Source: Prunus persica
Lineage: Eukaryota > Streptophyta > Magnoliopsida > Rosales > Rosaceae
Reading direction: 5' to 3'
Assembly: GCF_000346465.2 (NCBI RefSeq)
Contig: NC_034011.1
Location: forward strand, 13,825,339 to 13,889,338
DNA length: 64,000 bases
Positions 46,091 through 59,049 of the stretch are shown piece after piece. The notes below the pieces were generated by a model. That model was not told the DNA's origin and ran no database searches. It saw only the letters and a program-made list of their open reading frames with translations. Each line of letters begins with the position of its first letter. The first letter of the stretch is position 1. A program made the translations under genes and the position numbers.

Positions 46091-47545
46091 TGGACATAAT
46101 TTATATTATATATTTAACCTCATTCTTAGTATATTTTGGTTAATATTTTGGAAGAATTTTGATACTTTGAATTATATTTCCAATATAGGACTTTCGAATC
46201 TCTCTGGAGCAAAACATAATTAAATGGACGAATTTTGGAGTAATTTCAGTTGGAGGACGTTCGTGTGCTACTTAGCTTGATCGTATCAAACTTTCAGATT
46301 TTTCTTCCAAGCAGTTATTTTCTACCAATAAAATAAAGGAGCAGAGGGTGGTGCTGGAATAGTGACGTGTTGGGCTTTTATTGCGTTTTTGGAGCCCAAG
46401 ATGACCTAGGATGGGTTCGTGGCCTTCTAAAGAAGTGTTCAAAACATTTTTATCTTTAAAACAAGCTATCTTGGGCCAGATTTGGAGGAGATTTGGGGCC
46501 AAAACGTGGCTGGGCATATTTTAGGCAGATTCTCCTATTCCAATTTGGACTTTATTTCCTAGTATTATTTTATTTTAATTAGTTTCCTTGTGGGGATAGA
46601 AAAGCTATACATTGGCAGCTAGGTTTTAAGGGGGTATTTAAGCTCTTTCTCACAAGAAATTTAGGAATTCTTTTGAACTTTTGAACTTTGCATTGCGGAG
46701 AGCAATTGCTAGGGTTTTGGGTTTTTGCAACTTTCAGGTGTTTTCGTTCTTTTCTTCTTAATGATATTTTCTTGGATTTCAATTATGAGTATACGTAACT
46801 AAATTTCTTTTGCTAGGGTGAAGCTTTGAACCTTAGCATGAATATGTGATTTTTATTTAATTGCTTATGATGAGTGCATGCCTACTTGAATTGTTAATCA
46901 CTGTTTTAAACTATCTAATTGTCTTAATGCCTGATCACCATTAGGATCTTTAGAAAAGTAATTGGATGCAATTTTGGTCTGAAGGTTCCCTGAAATTGAT
47001 GCTAGCTTCTTGTGATTAATAATTGTAATTTCACTTAAGATGAATACCACGTCTTAAGGGTTGCATGGTTTTCCAAAGGGTTTTCACAAAACTTAATGAA
47101 TCTTTCATGTTCAGATTTGATCCGAACGTCCGGACGGGTTGCATGTTAGATATACGTTCTGTGTTGGAGGTTCCATGTAGAATATACATTAGGAAAACCT
47201 AACCTTCAAAGTGGCATGTGCAAATCATAAGTAATTGGTAAAAGTTCATAGGATTGCTAGGTGATGGTGAAACCCTAGTGCTTTTTTAAATTGATATTCA
47301 AAACTCTTTCCTTCAATCGTATTTGTTTTTGTTTAATATTTGTTTTTAGAATCAACCAAATTCAAAATCATCTTTCGTGACTTTTTATTTTAAGTAGTTT
47401 TTTGGAATTTGTTTGTACTTAAATTGCTAATTAGTCCTTAAGGAAAACGACCTTGCATGAGCATCTATACTACAATAGCTTTGTATTCTTGCAAGTGTTT
47501 TATTTGATTTTAACCCTGTTTACACAGGTACTAAAAATCCTATCA
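46091..47545 (+). repeat. 5' LTR of the inserted Athila-like Ty3/gypsy element
   Basis: Starts TGGACATAATTTATATTA where outer-element coding (EEEKRAAVEDTLRQLMD) stops, and ends CCTATCA at 47545 just before the primer-binding site. Length of about 1.45 kb suits Athila LTRs. No matching 3' LTR was found, so the left boundary is judged from the coding break and the TG start. Confidence 0.65.
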
Positions 47546-47550
47546 AGAAA

Positions 47551-47570
47551 TTGACGCCGCTGCCGGGGAC
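47551..47570 (+). other. Primer-binding site of the Athila-like element
   Basis: TTGACGCCGCTGCCGGGGAC, five bases after the LTR end, closely resembles the TGGCGCCGTTGCCGGGGA primer site (tRNA-Asp type) used by plant Athila and many Ty3/gypsy elements. Confidence 0.8.
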
Positions 47571-47840
47571 TATTTTAGACAATTTTTGGTTAACCTTTTT
47601 CTGATTTATTTTATTTTTAATTTTCGTCAAAAGAAAAAAAAAATTGAAATTGAACAATTTTGTTTCTATTTCAGATTCTGCAGATTGCATGGTCCAGACC
47701 AGATCAGGAACTGCACAGATTGTACAATTTGATCCAGAACCAGAGCACACACTGCATAGAAGCAGAGAGAAGTTACTTGGGCTTAGGACTATTCACTGCA
47801 GGGCACTTTTCTACAGAATCTGTTTGCAAATGAGGGTAAC

Positions 47841-49592
47841 ATGGCGTTAGAATTACCTGCGGTAGGTAGACCACTCAGGGAGTCATTGGAAGCCCGTGCC
47901 ACTGATGTTCCCAATTGAATTGTATATCCTGAACAAGAAGAGGGTGATTCGTTCGAGATCAGGCACCATATGCTTGAAATTCTACCTACTTTTCGGGGGC
48001 TACCTAATGAAGATACAAACATACATATTGCAAAATTTATTGTGGGGTGCAAGAATATTTTGATTAGGGGTTTTTCTGCTGAAGCTATTAAGTTACGTCT
48101 TTTCCCTTTCACTTTGAAGGACAAGGTAGAAACTTGGTTATTCACTTTACCAGCTAATAGCATTACTACTTGGCAGCAGTTACACACAAAATTCATGAAC
48201 AAATATTATCCAGCATCCAAGACATTGAATTACAAGAGGGAGATTTTGACATTCACACAGAAGCCTAATGAAGAGTTTCATGAAGTATGGGAGAGATATA
48301 CAGAGATGTACATAAAGTGTCCACATGTTAAAATTGATTCAGATACACAAATGAATATTTTCTTTGATGGGCTTAATCCTACATCTAAGAGCCATGTGAA
48401 TGCATTAGCTGGAGGATCATTGTCAAATAAATCTGCAAGAGAGGCATTTGAACTGTTTGATATGATGGCTATAGAATCTCAGCAATGGGCAGCAGAACAT
48501 TCACAGAAAATGGGCATTTTTGAGTTATCAGTAGGTTCTCCCAACATGTCTGCACAAATGGAAAAAATGGAGAAGAAAATTGATGCAAAGTTTGATATGC
48601 TTCTACAACATATAGCAAGTTCTACACAGCAGCCGCCTACATCAACAGTTTGCACTATATGCAGTATGGCTACACATGACATAATTGGCTGCCCACATAG
48701 AGACTCTTACCCAGAGCTTGTTGAACAACATGTCAATATGATGAACAGCTATCAAAGGCCTAGGAATGATGCATATGCAACTCATTACAATCCTAGATGG
48801 AGGGATCACCCTAATTTCAAATGGGTGACAATCAGACTAATGCCAAACCATTCCAGCATGCACAAAAACCTTTTGTTCCCTCCAAACCATCTCTGAAAGA
48901 TCAACTTGCTAAACTGGCAGCAACAACTCAATCATTCATCGAGGGCAACAATCAAAAATTTCAAAATGTTGAAGCATCAATTAAAAGTTTGGAGCAACAA
49001 TTTGGACAGCTAGCTACACAGATTTCAGATAGAGAAAAGGGCAAATTTCCTAGTCAAACAATTCCTAATCCAAATGGACGTGAAGATTGCAACGTTGTTC
49101 GGACTTTACAATGTGGAAAAAGCTATGACAATCGTGAAAATAGCATTGAAAAGGTGCAGCAAGCAGTGGAGGATAATACAAAAAATTTTGCAGCAACAGA
49201 ACCTGCCAAACCTGCAGAAAAACATAATCTGGCAGATCTAGAAACTATTCCAAAACAAGTTCCTTAGCGTGTTTATGAGGCCCCAATTCCATATCCAGAA
49301 CGTTTGAAGCCAAAAGCAAAAGATCAGCAACTCAAGGACTTTAAGCAGACATTATCCAAGGTTCAAATCAACATTCCATTACTGGATGCAATCAAGAAAA
49401 TTCCATCATATGCCAAATTTTTGAAGGAAGTTTGCAGCAGCAAAAAGAAGCTTTCAGATTTGGACAAAGTTATTTTGACAGAACAGTGCAGCACAGTTTT
49501 GCTACACAAACTACCACCTAAAAAAAAAGATCCAGGGAGTTTTAATATTTCTTGCACTATTAGAAATTCTAATTTTAAAGTGCTTTAATTGA
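47841..49592 (+). pseudogene. Athila-like Gag
   Basis: Likely ATG at 47841 (MALELPAVGRPLRES), with a TGA at 47916-47918 in the same frame. Core: LEILPTFRGLPNEDTNIHIA, IKLRLFPFTLKDKVETWLFT, FMNKYYPASKT, EEFHEVWERYTEMYIKCPH and FFDGLNPTSKSHVNALAGGS, an arrangement typical of Athila Gag. The zinc knuckle is CTICSMATHDIIGC (about 48650). A frameshift near 48830 moves the rest (FEPKPSLKDQLAKLA-type region, coiled coil) to another frame. There is a TAG at 49265-49267 and a further shift near 49588 just before the protease. Few lesions compared with the outer element, so it is the younger of the two. Confidence 0.87.
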
Positions 49593-52250
49593 TTTGGGTG
49601 CAAGTATTAATTTGATGCCTTCTTCTGTTTTCCAACGATTGGGGCAAGGAGATTTAAAGCCTACATCAATTATACTTCAACTAGCTGACCGTTCAATCAC
49701 TTATCCAAGAGGTGTTATTGAAGATCTAATTATTAAGGTTGATAATCTTTATCTACCGGCAGATTTTGTGGTTTTAGACATGGATGAAGACCTTCAAACA
49801 CCTATTATTTTGGGGAGGCCGTTTATGGCAATAGCTAGGACCTTAATTGATGTGGAAGCTGGAACATTGACTTTACGGGTTCAGGACCAATCTGTGGTGT
49901 TTAATTTGTTTGAGGCAGCAAAATGTCCTGTTGAACAGCAAGATTGTATGCGTATTGACATGGTAGACAGTATGGTGCAGGACAAATTTTATGCTAATTC
50001 AAAAACAGATCAGTTGCTGCATGTTTTACAGGGGGAACTTGGGACAGATTTTGAAGATGAAGGTGCTCATGAGTACATTCACGCATTGAACAGTCTGTCC
50101 ACAGTGTTGCCAAAATTTAGGAATGTGTACGAGAGTTTAGGGGAGCCCAAACAGCCCCTTAAACCATCCAGACAACAGCCGCCAAAATTGGAGCTGAAGC
50201 CTTTACCACAACATCTTAAATATGCATATTTAGGAGCTGCAGAGACACTGACAGTTATAATTGCAGCAGATTTAACACCGACAGAGGAAGATAAATTGCT
50301 TCGTGTGTTGAGAAAATATCAAGATGCATTGGGATGGACAATTGCGGACATCAAGGGAATCATCCCAGCACTATGTATGCACAGAATATTAATGAAAGAC
50401 GACGTGAAGCCAACAGTTGATGCTCAACGCCGCCTTAACCCAATTATGAAAGAGGTGGTCAGAACAGTGGTTATGAAATTACTTGATGCATGTATGATTT
50501 ATCCTATTTCTGACAGTAAATGGGTTAGCCCGACTCCAGTTGTGCCCAAACGGACCGGTATTATAGTGGTGAAAAATGATAATAATAAGTTAGTTCCTAC
50601 ACGATTGACTACGGGTTGGAGAATGTGTGTAGATTGCCGGAAGCTTAACACAGGGACGAGAAAAGACCATTTTCCATTGCCTTTTATTGACCAGATGTTA
50701 GAAAGGTTGGCTGGGCAGGCTTTTTACTGTTTTCTGGATGGGTATTCTGGTTATAATCAGATTCCAATCGCACCAGAGGATCAAGAGAAGACTACTTTCA
50801 CTTGTCCATTCGGTACTTATGCTTATCGGAGGATGCCGTTTGGATTATGCAATGCACATGCTACGTTTCAACGTTGTATGATGAGTATTTTTTCTGGCTT
50901 GGTCGAAAATATTGTGGAAGTTTTTATGGATGATTTTTCTGTTTTTGGGGATTCATATGATCAGTGCTTACAGAATTTATCATTAGTTCTTCAGAGATGT
51001 CAAGCGACAAATTTAGTGCTAAACTGGGAAAAGTGTCATTTCATGGTTGAACAGGGAATTGTCTTGGGTCATTCAATTTCTAGCAAAGGCATTGAGGTTG
51101 ACAAAGCAAATATTGAAGTTATTGCAAAGCTGCCACCTCCTACATCAGTAAAAGGTGTGAGGTCCTTCTTAGGACACGCAAGTTTTTATCGTCCGTTCAT
51201 CAAGGATTTCTCCAAGATTAGTCGACCTTTGTGTACTTTATTGGCTAAGGATGCACCATTTAATTTTGATAAGGCCTGTTTAGAAGCATTCAACAAGTTG
51301 AAAGCACTCCTAACTTCGGCACCCATCATTGCTGCACCAAATTGGGATTTACCATTTGAACTAATGTGTGATGCGTCAGATTATGCTGTCGGGGCAGTTT
51401 TAGGGCAGCGAAAAGATAAGCTTCCCCATGTCATCTATTCTGCAAGTCGTACTCTCAATGATGCACAGCTTAACTATGCAACTACAGAGAAGGAATTGTT
51501 GGCAGTTGTGTTCGCACTAGAGAAATTTCGGTCTTATTTGGTTGGGGCTAAAATAATTGTCTATACTGATCATGCTGCACTAAAATACTTGTTGTCTAAG
51601 AAGGATGCAAAGCCTAGATTGATTCGTTGGGTTCTTTTACTTCAAGAATTTGACTTAGAGATTAAAGACAAGAAGCGCAGTGAGAATGTTGTGGCTGATC
51701 ATTTATCTAGATTAATTATTCCAGCAGATACAGAGGCAGATTCTCTACCATTGAGTGAAAGTTTCCTAGATGAACAGCTATTTGCTGTCCAAATTGACAC
51801 ACCTTGGTTTGCAGATATTGTCAATTATTTGGCTAAGGTTGTGGTGCATCCAGATTTTTCCTACCAGCAAAAAAAGAAGTTTTTATCTGATGTAAAGCAC
51901 TATTTCTTGGATGAACCGTACTTATACAAGTATTGTGCAGACCAGATTATTCGCAGGTGTATTCCGGAGGCTGAACAGGAAAGTGTTTTAAAGTTTGCTC
52001 ATCACTACGCTTGTGGAGGACATTTTGGGGAGAAAAGGACAGCAGAGAAAATCCTACAGAGTGGGTTATTTTAGCCAACACTTTTTAGAGATTCACAAAA
52101 TTGGTGCAAGGCATGTGATAGGTGTCAAAGGGTTGGCAATCAATCCAGAAGGAATGAGATGCCCCAGCAAATCCTAATTGTTGAACTATTTGATGTTTGG
52201 GGTATTGATTTCAGGGACCATTCCCATCTTCTAATGGGCACCAATATATT
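49586..52250 (+). pseudogene. Athila-like Pol: protease, reverse transcriptase, RNase H, integrase start
   Basis: The protease begins at the frameshift (DLGASINLMP, with DLGA replacing the usual DTGA as in many Athila elements) and includes IILGRPFMA. The reverse transcriptase (about 50430-51240) has WRMCVDCRKLN, RMPFGLCNA and the catalytic FMDD box near 50925. RNase H (about 51340-51710) has MCDASDYAVGAVLG, TEKELLAVV and TDHAALKYLL. The HHCC integrase zinc domain (about 51990-52125) is crossed by a TAG at 52072-52074, and a frameshift near 52230 separates the catalytic core. A 2.48 kb run without a stop shows modest decay. Confidence 0.92.
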
Positions 52251-52253
52251 TTA

Positions 52254-53090
52254 GTGGCTGTGGAATATGTTTCAAAGTGGGTCGAGGCCATTGCAGCACC
52301 AACTAATCAAGGATCAGTGGTCCTGAAGTTCCTCCAGGGGGTTATATTTCCACGTTTTGGAATTCCGCGTGTTATTCTTAGTGATAGGGGGAAGCATTTT
52401 ATTAATAAACTATTTGCTAACCTACTGGCAAAATATGGGATTAATCATCGTGTGGCTACACCATACCACCCACAGACATCTGGTCAAGTTGAAGTTTCAA
52501 ACAGAGAAATAAAGCGTATTTTGGAGAAAACAGTGAGCTCTACACGCAAGGATTGGAGTTTCAAACTAAATGATACTTTGTGGGCATACAGGACAGCTTA
52601 TAAAACTCCTATTGGGATGTCACCATTCCGACTTGTTTATGGGAAAGTCTGTCATCTACCTATGGAGTTGGAGCATAAAGCTTACTGGGCCATTAAAGAG
52701 TTAAATTTTGCATATGACTCAGCTGGGGAAAAGCGGAAATTGCAGTTAAATGAGCTAGAGGAAATTCGTCAAGGTGCTTATGATAGTTCTCGCATCTACA
52801 AGGAAAGAACTAAGGCATTTCATGATAGTCAAATTTTATGGAAGGAATTTCAGCCAGGGCAAAAGGTTCTGTTATTCAGTTCAAGGCTCAAGTTGTTTCC
52901 AGGGAAATTAAAATCTCTTTGGACTGGACCCTACCTAGTGACTCAAGTTTTTCCTCATGGAGCAGTTCAAATCACTAATGAAGATAAAGGCAACACGTTC
53001 AAGGTGAATGGTCATAGGATGAAACCCTACATGGAGACACCCTTTGACATTGCAGCCGAGTCTTTGACTCTGAAGGAACCAGTGATTTGA
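52254..53090 (+). pseudogene. Athila-like integrase catalytic core and C-terminus
   Basis: Continues integrase after the frameshift: [32 protein letters not shown] with the second catalytic Asp, [20 protein letters not shown] with the catalytic Glu, and [20 protein letters not shown]. The C-terminal GPY-like module reads [20 protein letters not shown]. It ends at TGA 53088-53090. AAGCGCTTATTGGGAGGCAACC at about 53131 is a familiar non-coding signature after Athila pol. It cannot be made as one protein with the upstream part without the broken frame. Confidence 0.88.
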
Positions 53091-53490
53091 CCACCAGGCT
53101 TCTGCAAAATCTAGCTACATACTTAAAATAAAGCGCTTATTGGGAGGCAACCCAGTTTTTCTAAATTCTTTACTTCTTTTATTTTTGAAAACAAAATAAA
53201 CAAAAAAATAAAAAAATTTGTTGTTTTCTTTATCTAGTTGTTTCTATTTTTTTTTCTATTCCTAACACATAATTGACTCAATGCATGACACAACCATCAG
53301 CAGCAAGCATCAAAAAACAGAAAATCTTATACTGGAATCTTGCACCCAGTAGCAGCAGGAATCTTGCACCCAGCAGCAACTGGAATCATGCACCCAGCAG
53401 CAAGTCTACATTAACATCACCACATCTACACTATACTGGAAGTTAAAGCAATTCATATGAGCTCACTCAAAGATGCAAGTTTGGGGGAAG
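53091..53490 (+). other. Athila-like 3' non-coding region and possible polypurine tract
   Basis: AT-rich DNA with three copies of a GAATCTTGCACCCAGCAGCA-type repeat near 53335-53400. The purine run AAGTTTGGGGGAAGC at about 53480 could be the polypurine tract before a 3' LTR, but the sequence beyond does not match the 5' LTR. Confidence 0.5.
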
Positions 53491-54477
53491 CTGTTGCAGA
53501 TCCAGCACATATATATAATTTTGAGTAGTTAATTTTTTTCTTGCAGCTCAGTTTACATCACATAGCCAGACACCACACAACTGAGTATCGCTATCAGAAC
53601 CAACCAAAAGACACAAATAAGCAGAAATTCTCACAATCCAGAAAGACCCATGAATTAATGCAGATCTACCAAAAAAAAAACTTGCAGGGATTCGATATTA
53701 TACCTACTTCCAACTTGAAGATTGACTTGCTCGCTGAAATCCGCCAACAGACGGGGATGAGTATCTCAGAACAAGGCAACGAAGTCTACAATAATCACTC
53801 TTGTTCTTAATTACTTTCAACACAAAAATACCCACACTAACACCCAGTTACGAGCACAACGCGAAGCTTACCGTTAACCAAGCTCAGGAACTCCGAATGT
53901 ATGTTGTGTTGGGGTTGAACTCGGTCTGGGTCAGCTCATCCGAGTCGTTGGGGTCGGAGTTGGGACGGATCTCGGTGAGGATCCGATTGTCTCTTCGACG
54001 AAGCCGCAGCGGATGGTGATTTTGATTTTGTTGAAGGTTTTCTAGATCTGGCACCCTCACATAGATGAACCCACACGACTATGCTCTGAAAGATAGCCAA
54101 GGCTCTTGAGTTCTTGCTAGAGATGACAAGGGGAGAGGGTGGAGATGGATGGGTTGAAACTGAGTGCAATAAAAAAGCGTCTTTTATGATTTACAATCTG
54201 AGCTGGGAATGGCCAAAGGCGGAGCTTGTTGGCTCTGGGCTCAAGGTTAGACGAAGGGGATCCAATATGTTTTCAAATGACACATGCAGCGGATGCACCA
54301 GGTTATATTGAAGCCGTTACCAGTATTTGACATATGTGTGGACTTGGGCTGTTGGTCAGCGCGCTTCACATCCCAACTACAGGTCATGCCTTCTAATCAC
54401 CGCAGCATCACCTCCGCATCCCTGGTGTGTTCATATTTTTTTATTTTTTTATTTTTTGGGTCCACCACTCATTTGGT
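53491..54477. other. Unassigned segment between Athila-like and outer gypsy sequence
   Basis: Nearly 1 kb that is neither the expected 3' LTR nor outer-element coding. Part (53816-54310) looks gene-derived when read on the minus strand: leader-like pyrimidine-rich sequence, an open stretch with basic and proline/serine-rich residues (54169-53936) and a GGTAAGC donor-like site near 53870. I do not recognise the source. It may be captured DNA or a third insertion. Confidence 0.4.
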
Positions 54478-56368
54478 GGAATTCCTCCACGAAGGTCTTG
54501 AAAATGATGCACTTGAACTCAAGGAGGTCGAGTTGGCACCCACTGAGATGGATGATTCAAAGGCGGAAGTCCAAGATCCGCTATTGGAGATCAACCTAGG
54601 AACGGAAGACAACCATCGACCAGTCTACATTAGTGGCCTAATGGAGTCGGAGCTTCGGACCAAGATGGAAGAACTTTTGAGAGAGTTCAAGGATTGCTTT
54701 GCTTGGGATTACACCGAGATGCCTGGATTGAGTCGTGACTTGGTCGAGTATCGCTTAACAACAATGGAGGATTTCAACCCCTTCAAGCAGTCACCTCGCC
54801 GAATGTCAATCGAAGTAGAATTACAGGTTAAGGAAGAAATTGTAAGGCTTGTTAAAGTCAAATTTAGTAGGCCAGCTAAGTATGTAGAATGACTTTCAAA
54901 TATTGTACTTGTAAAGAAAAAGACGGGAGCAATAAGAATTTGTGTTGATTTCCGTAATCTCAATCTTGCAACTCCTAAACATGAATACCCCATGCCTATG
55001 GCTAACCTCTTAGTTGATGGGGCAGCCAAGCATGAGATCTTTTCCTTTATGGATGGGCACTCAGGCTATAATCAAATTTTCAGAGCCGAGGAGGATGTCC
55101 ACAAGACAGTCTTCAGATGTCCCGATTCTATTGGAACCTTTGAATATGTGGTGATGCCATTCGGCCTCAAGAATGCTAGGGCCACATATCAATGAGCGAT
55201 GAATGCCATCTTCCACGACATGATCGGTCGAAACTTGGAAGTTTACATCGATGATGTAGTTGTGAAGTCGGAGTCAAGGCCAGGTCACTTGATTGATCTT
55301 CGGTCGACTTTCGAAAGAATGCGAAAACATCAATTGAAGATGAATCCAAAGAAGTGTGCTTTCGGGGTTTCAGCTGAAAACTTCCTAGGATTCTTGGTGC
55401 ACCAAAGGGGGATCGAAATAGATAAGAACAAAGCTAAGGCCATCATTAATGCACCACCCCCGAAAGATAAATTTCCTTAGAAGGTTTATAGCCAATTCAG
55501 CCAGGAAGGTTGAACCTTTCTCATCTTTGCTAAAACTCAAAGATGAAGAGAAATTTAGATGGGATGAAGTCCACCAAAAGGCTTTCGATTCTATCAAGGA
55601 ATATGTGACAAAACCACCTGTTCTCATCCCACCAAAACGAGGATGACCTTTGAAGCTTTATATCTCGGCCTCAGAAAATTCCATTAGAAGCCTTTTGGCT
55701 CAAGACAACGATGATAAGAAGGAGCAAGCAGTATATTACCTTAGCCGGATTCTAACAGCCATTGAAAGGAAATATTCGCCGATTGAAAAACTTTGCTTGG
55801 CTTTATATTTCGCCGCGACCAAATTAAGGCACTACATGTTGCCTTCAACGATTCATATAATTGCCAAGACTGATCTGATAAAATATATGCTTACTCAGCC
55901 AATTATTAGAGGTCGAATAGGAAAATGGACGATGGCCTTGGTTGAGTTTACCTTTCGTTACGTGCCATAGTTGGCCGTCAAGGGGCAAGCTTTGGCCGAT
56001 TTCTTGGCCGCTCACCCTTGCGTCAAAAGAGAAGACATGGACTATTTTCAAGTCAACACATTGAGTCTATTTCCTTGGCGTCTCTATTTCGACGGATCAC
56101 GAACTTCGAACATGGGTGGAGCAGGCATCATCATAGAATCACCCCAAGGTTTCCGAACTCGCTATTCATTCTAGTTGGACTTTGATTGTTCGAACAATTA
56201 GGTCCAGTATGAGGCTTTGATCATCGGGTTGGAGATTATGAGAGAACTCAGAATAAACAATGTCATGATCCTTGGGGATTCAATGTTGGTTTTGAAACAA
56301 CTATTTGGGGATTACAAGGTGACCAGCCAAGCCTTGCTTGGCTATCATGCTTTGGCCAGCCAAATGAT
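54478..56368 (+). pseudogene. Outer Ty3/gypsy Pol: reverse transcriptase, RNase H and second RNase H (Tat type)
   Basis: Resumes the outer element with EFLHEGLENDALELKEVELA. The reverse transcriptase includes KKKTGAIRICVDFRNLNLAT, VMPFGLKNARATYQ and the catalytic YIDD box near 55240. RNase H spans about 55650-55960. A second, archaeal-type RNase H follows: WRLYFDGSRTSNMGGAGIII (about 56075-56135) and YEALIIGLEIMRELRINN. Dual RNase H is characteristic of the Tat lineage. Lesions: TGA 54890, TGA 55196, a frameshift near 55475, stops near 55646, 55968 and 56172. The frame runs into the copia LTR at about 56369. Confidence 0.88.
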
Positions 56369-56641
56369 TGAGGATTTAGAGAAGGATGTGTGATCTCAAT
56401 TGCATACCCAATCAGTAAGGGCTGCATGTATTTATACTTCATACAAGATTACATCAGGGAACTGAAATCCCTATTTACAAGGCTATTTGAAATTCAAATA
56501 ATACAACAGAAACAGCACACTTAGATTTACACGGAATGAAATATTTAAAAGAGTCTTAACCAAAACTAACTCTTGGTGGATAACAAGTTGACTTAATCAC
56601 AAACTCTTGAAATCGTAGGCAGAGTAGGACTTGGTCTAACA
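56369..56641 (-). repeat. 3' LTR of the copia element (left copy)
   Basis: Ends ...CTTGGTCTAACA on the plus strand. The first 15 bases align less well with the other LTR than the rest does, so the exact start (56369 or slightly right) is uncertain. Confidence 0.85.
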
Positions 56642-59049
56642 TCCCCCCGCAAGCTGACAGGGGGGGAAGCCACTGAAAGCTTGGAAACTAGAACTTTGAA
56701 ACGCAAAGAAGACAGACCTTTAGTGAACAAATCAGCAATCTGATCTTGAGAACAAATATAATTCACCAGTAACTGACCATGAACCACCTTTTCACGAACA
56801 TAATGGTAATCAACTTCCAAATGCTTCGTGCGCGAATGAAAAACTGGATTCGAAGCTAGGGCAATGGACGAGATATTGTCGCACCAAATGGTCAGACAAA
56901 CAAGATGTAACTGTAAGTTACGGAAAAGAGACTTTAGCCATGACAGTTCCGCAGCTGTGTAAGCCAGCTGCCGATACTCAGCTTCGGAACTCGAGCGAGA
57001 CACCGTTTTGTGTTTCTTAGAACTCCATGACACAAGATTGGAGCCGAAGTAAATGCAGAAATCACCAGTGGAATGCTGAGTGTCAAGATTCCCAGCGTAG
57101 TCAGCATCAGAAAATGCCGTGAGATGTGAAAGACCAGGTTTGTACAGAAGACCATGATTGTACGTGGCTTTAACATAACGAAGTATCCTCTTGACTGCCG
57201 TCCAATGCGTAGTTGTTGGAGAGTGCATGAACTGACAGACCTGGTTCACAGCATAGGAAAGATCGGGTCTGGTGATGGTTAGATACTGTAGCGCGCCAAC
57301 TACACTCCGATACAAGTCTGGACTGTCATGTGGCTCACCATCATAAGCACTCAATTTCTGGCCGCAAGGAACTGGAGTTGAAATTGGTTTGGCATCCAAA
57401 AAGTTGGTACGCTTCAACAAGTCCAAGGCATACTTAGCTTGACTCAAATGCATCTGATCATTCATATATTGTACTTCAACTCCTAGAAAATAATGTAGTG
57501 GACCCAAATCCTTCATGGAAAATAAAGTTCCTAGTTTTTTGATTAAGCAACCCATTTGTCGTGAGCTATTTCCTGTCAACAAAATATCGTCCACGTATAT
57601 CAACAGAATTAAGTAAATACCTCTGTGATTGTAAACAAACAAACTATAATCACAAGTGGATGCTTCAAATCCCAATTGAAGCAAAAAATCTGAGAACCGA
57701 TGAAACCAAGCACGAGGAGCTTGTTTCAAGCCATAGATACTCCGTTGCAGTTTGCAAATGTAATGAGGATATTGCTGATCAACAAAACCAGCAAGTTGTC
57801 TCATATACACATCCTCGTTCAAAAATCCATGCAAAAATGCATTCTGTATATCCAATTGTCTAATAGGCCACCGTTTGAAAACCGCAAGACTAAGAACAAG
57901 TCGTATGGTGCTATGCTTCACCACAGGACTAAAGGTTTCTGTATAATCAATGCTAGGCTTCTGATGAAATCCGTTGCCAACAAGCCTCGCCTTATACCTT
58001 TCTATTGAGCCATCCGCACGCTGTTTAAGCTTGAAAACCCACTTGTTAGGCAACAAATTCATTTGTGGATGATATGGAACAAGTTTCCAGGTACCACAAC
58101 GCTGTAGTGCGTTGAACTCTTGAACCATGGCATTCCTCCACTCATGTTGCTTGAAGGCCTGACTATAACAGGTTGGTTCAACGAGAGAATGATCAATATT
58201 AACATGCAATGCATATTTAGGATTACGTTTGTGAATGCCAGATTGTGAACGAGTAGTCATTCTTTGAGGTTGGATTGACTGTTGATTGGAAGACAGAGCA
58301 CCGTGAGTATCAGTTGGCACGGATTGGTTCAGTTCAGGAACTGGTACTGCCTCTTGCTCATGGGAAGATGAAATGGTAGGCCTAGAGATTTGTAAAGGCA
58401 TTGGGTTTACCGTGGCTAGAGGATCAAGTAAGGCAGGAGTGGAAGGCAGGTTAGTAGGATTAGGAATATCAGATGCTATGGTGTTTGGTTGATGAAGGGA
58501 CTGTAAAGGCGGGCTAGGAGATAATGGGTTGGCCTGGGGTGATGGAGATAAAAGAGGAAAAGTAAATAACAAGTCAGGGGAAGTATTACTACCTGTGGTT
58601 CCAACGTTGTCCAGGGAAGATGTGAGTTCCTTGAATGGAAAAGTGTCCTCATCGAATAGGACATGGCGAGACAAATAGATTCGTCTCGTGGACAAGTCTA
58701 AGCATTTATACCCTTGATGATTCAGTGAGTAACCTAAAAACACACATGATTTTGACTTTGGTTGGAGTTTATGTTGTGTATAAGGGACTAACCAAGGAAA
58801 ACAAAGACAGCCAAACACTTTGAGAGTTTCATATTTGGGAACTTGGGCAAACAATTTTTCATACGGCGATTTATGGGACAAGGCACGACTTGGCAATCTA
58901 TTAATTAAATAAGTAGCTGTCAAACAAGCATCCACCCAATATTTATTTGGAATATGGGCATGAGAAAGCATGACAATACTAGACTCAACAATGTGACGAT
59001 GTTTTCGTTCGGCAATACCATTTTGTTCAGGATGTTTTGGACACGAAAA
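56593..59049 (-). pseudogene. Copia Pol: integrase C-terminus, reverse transcriptase, RNase H
   Basis: Minus strand, open from the TGA at 59050-59052 to the stop at 56593. Begins with the integrase core end (MLSHAHIPNKYWVDACLTAT) and the GYSLNHQGYKCLDLSTRRIY fold, then a proline/serine-rich linker. The reverse transcriptase (about 58080-57380) has WVFKLKQRADGSIERYKARL, QLDIQNAFLHGFLNEDVYM, SIYGLKQAPRAW and the catalytic YVDDILL box near 57590. RNase H (about 57130-56700) has SDADYAGNLDTQHSTGDFC, SRSSSEAEYRQLA and the end motif HVREKVVHGQLLV...DLFTKGL. All key residues are present; only the join to upstream integrase is broken. Confidence 0.93.

Noticed and set aside
53541..53810. Open frame after the Athila integrase as a possible env-like gene
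   Set aside because: Too short, no signal or membrane segment, no start context; kept as unassigned sequence.
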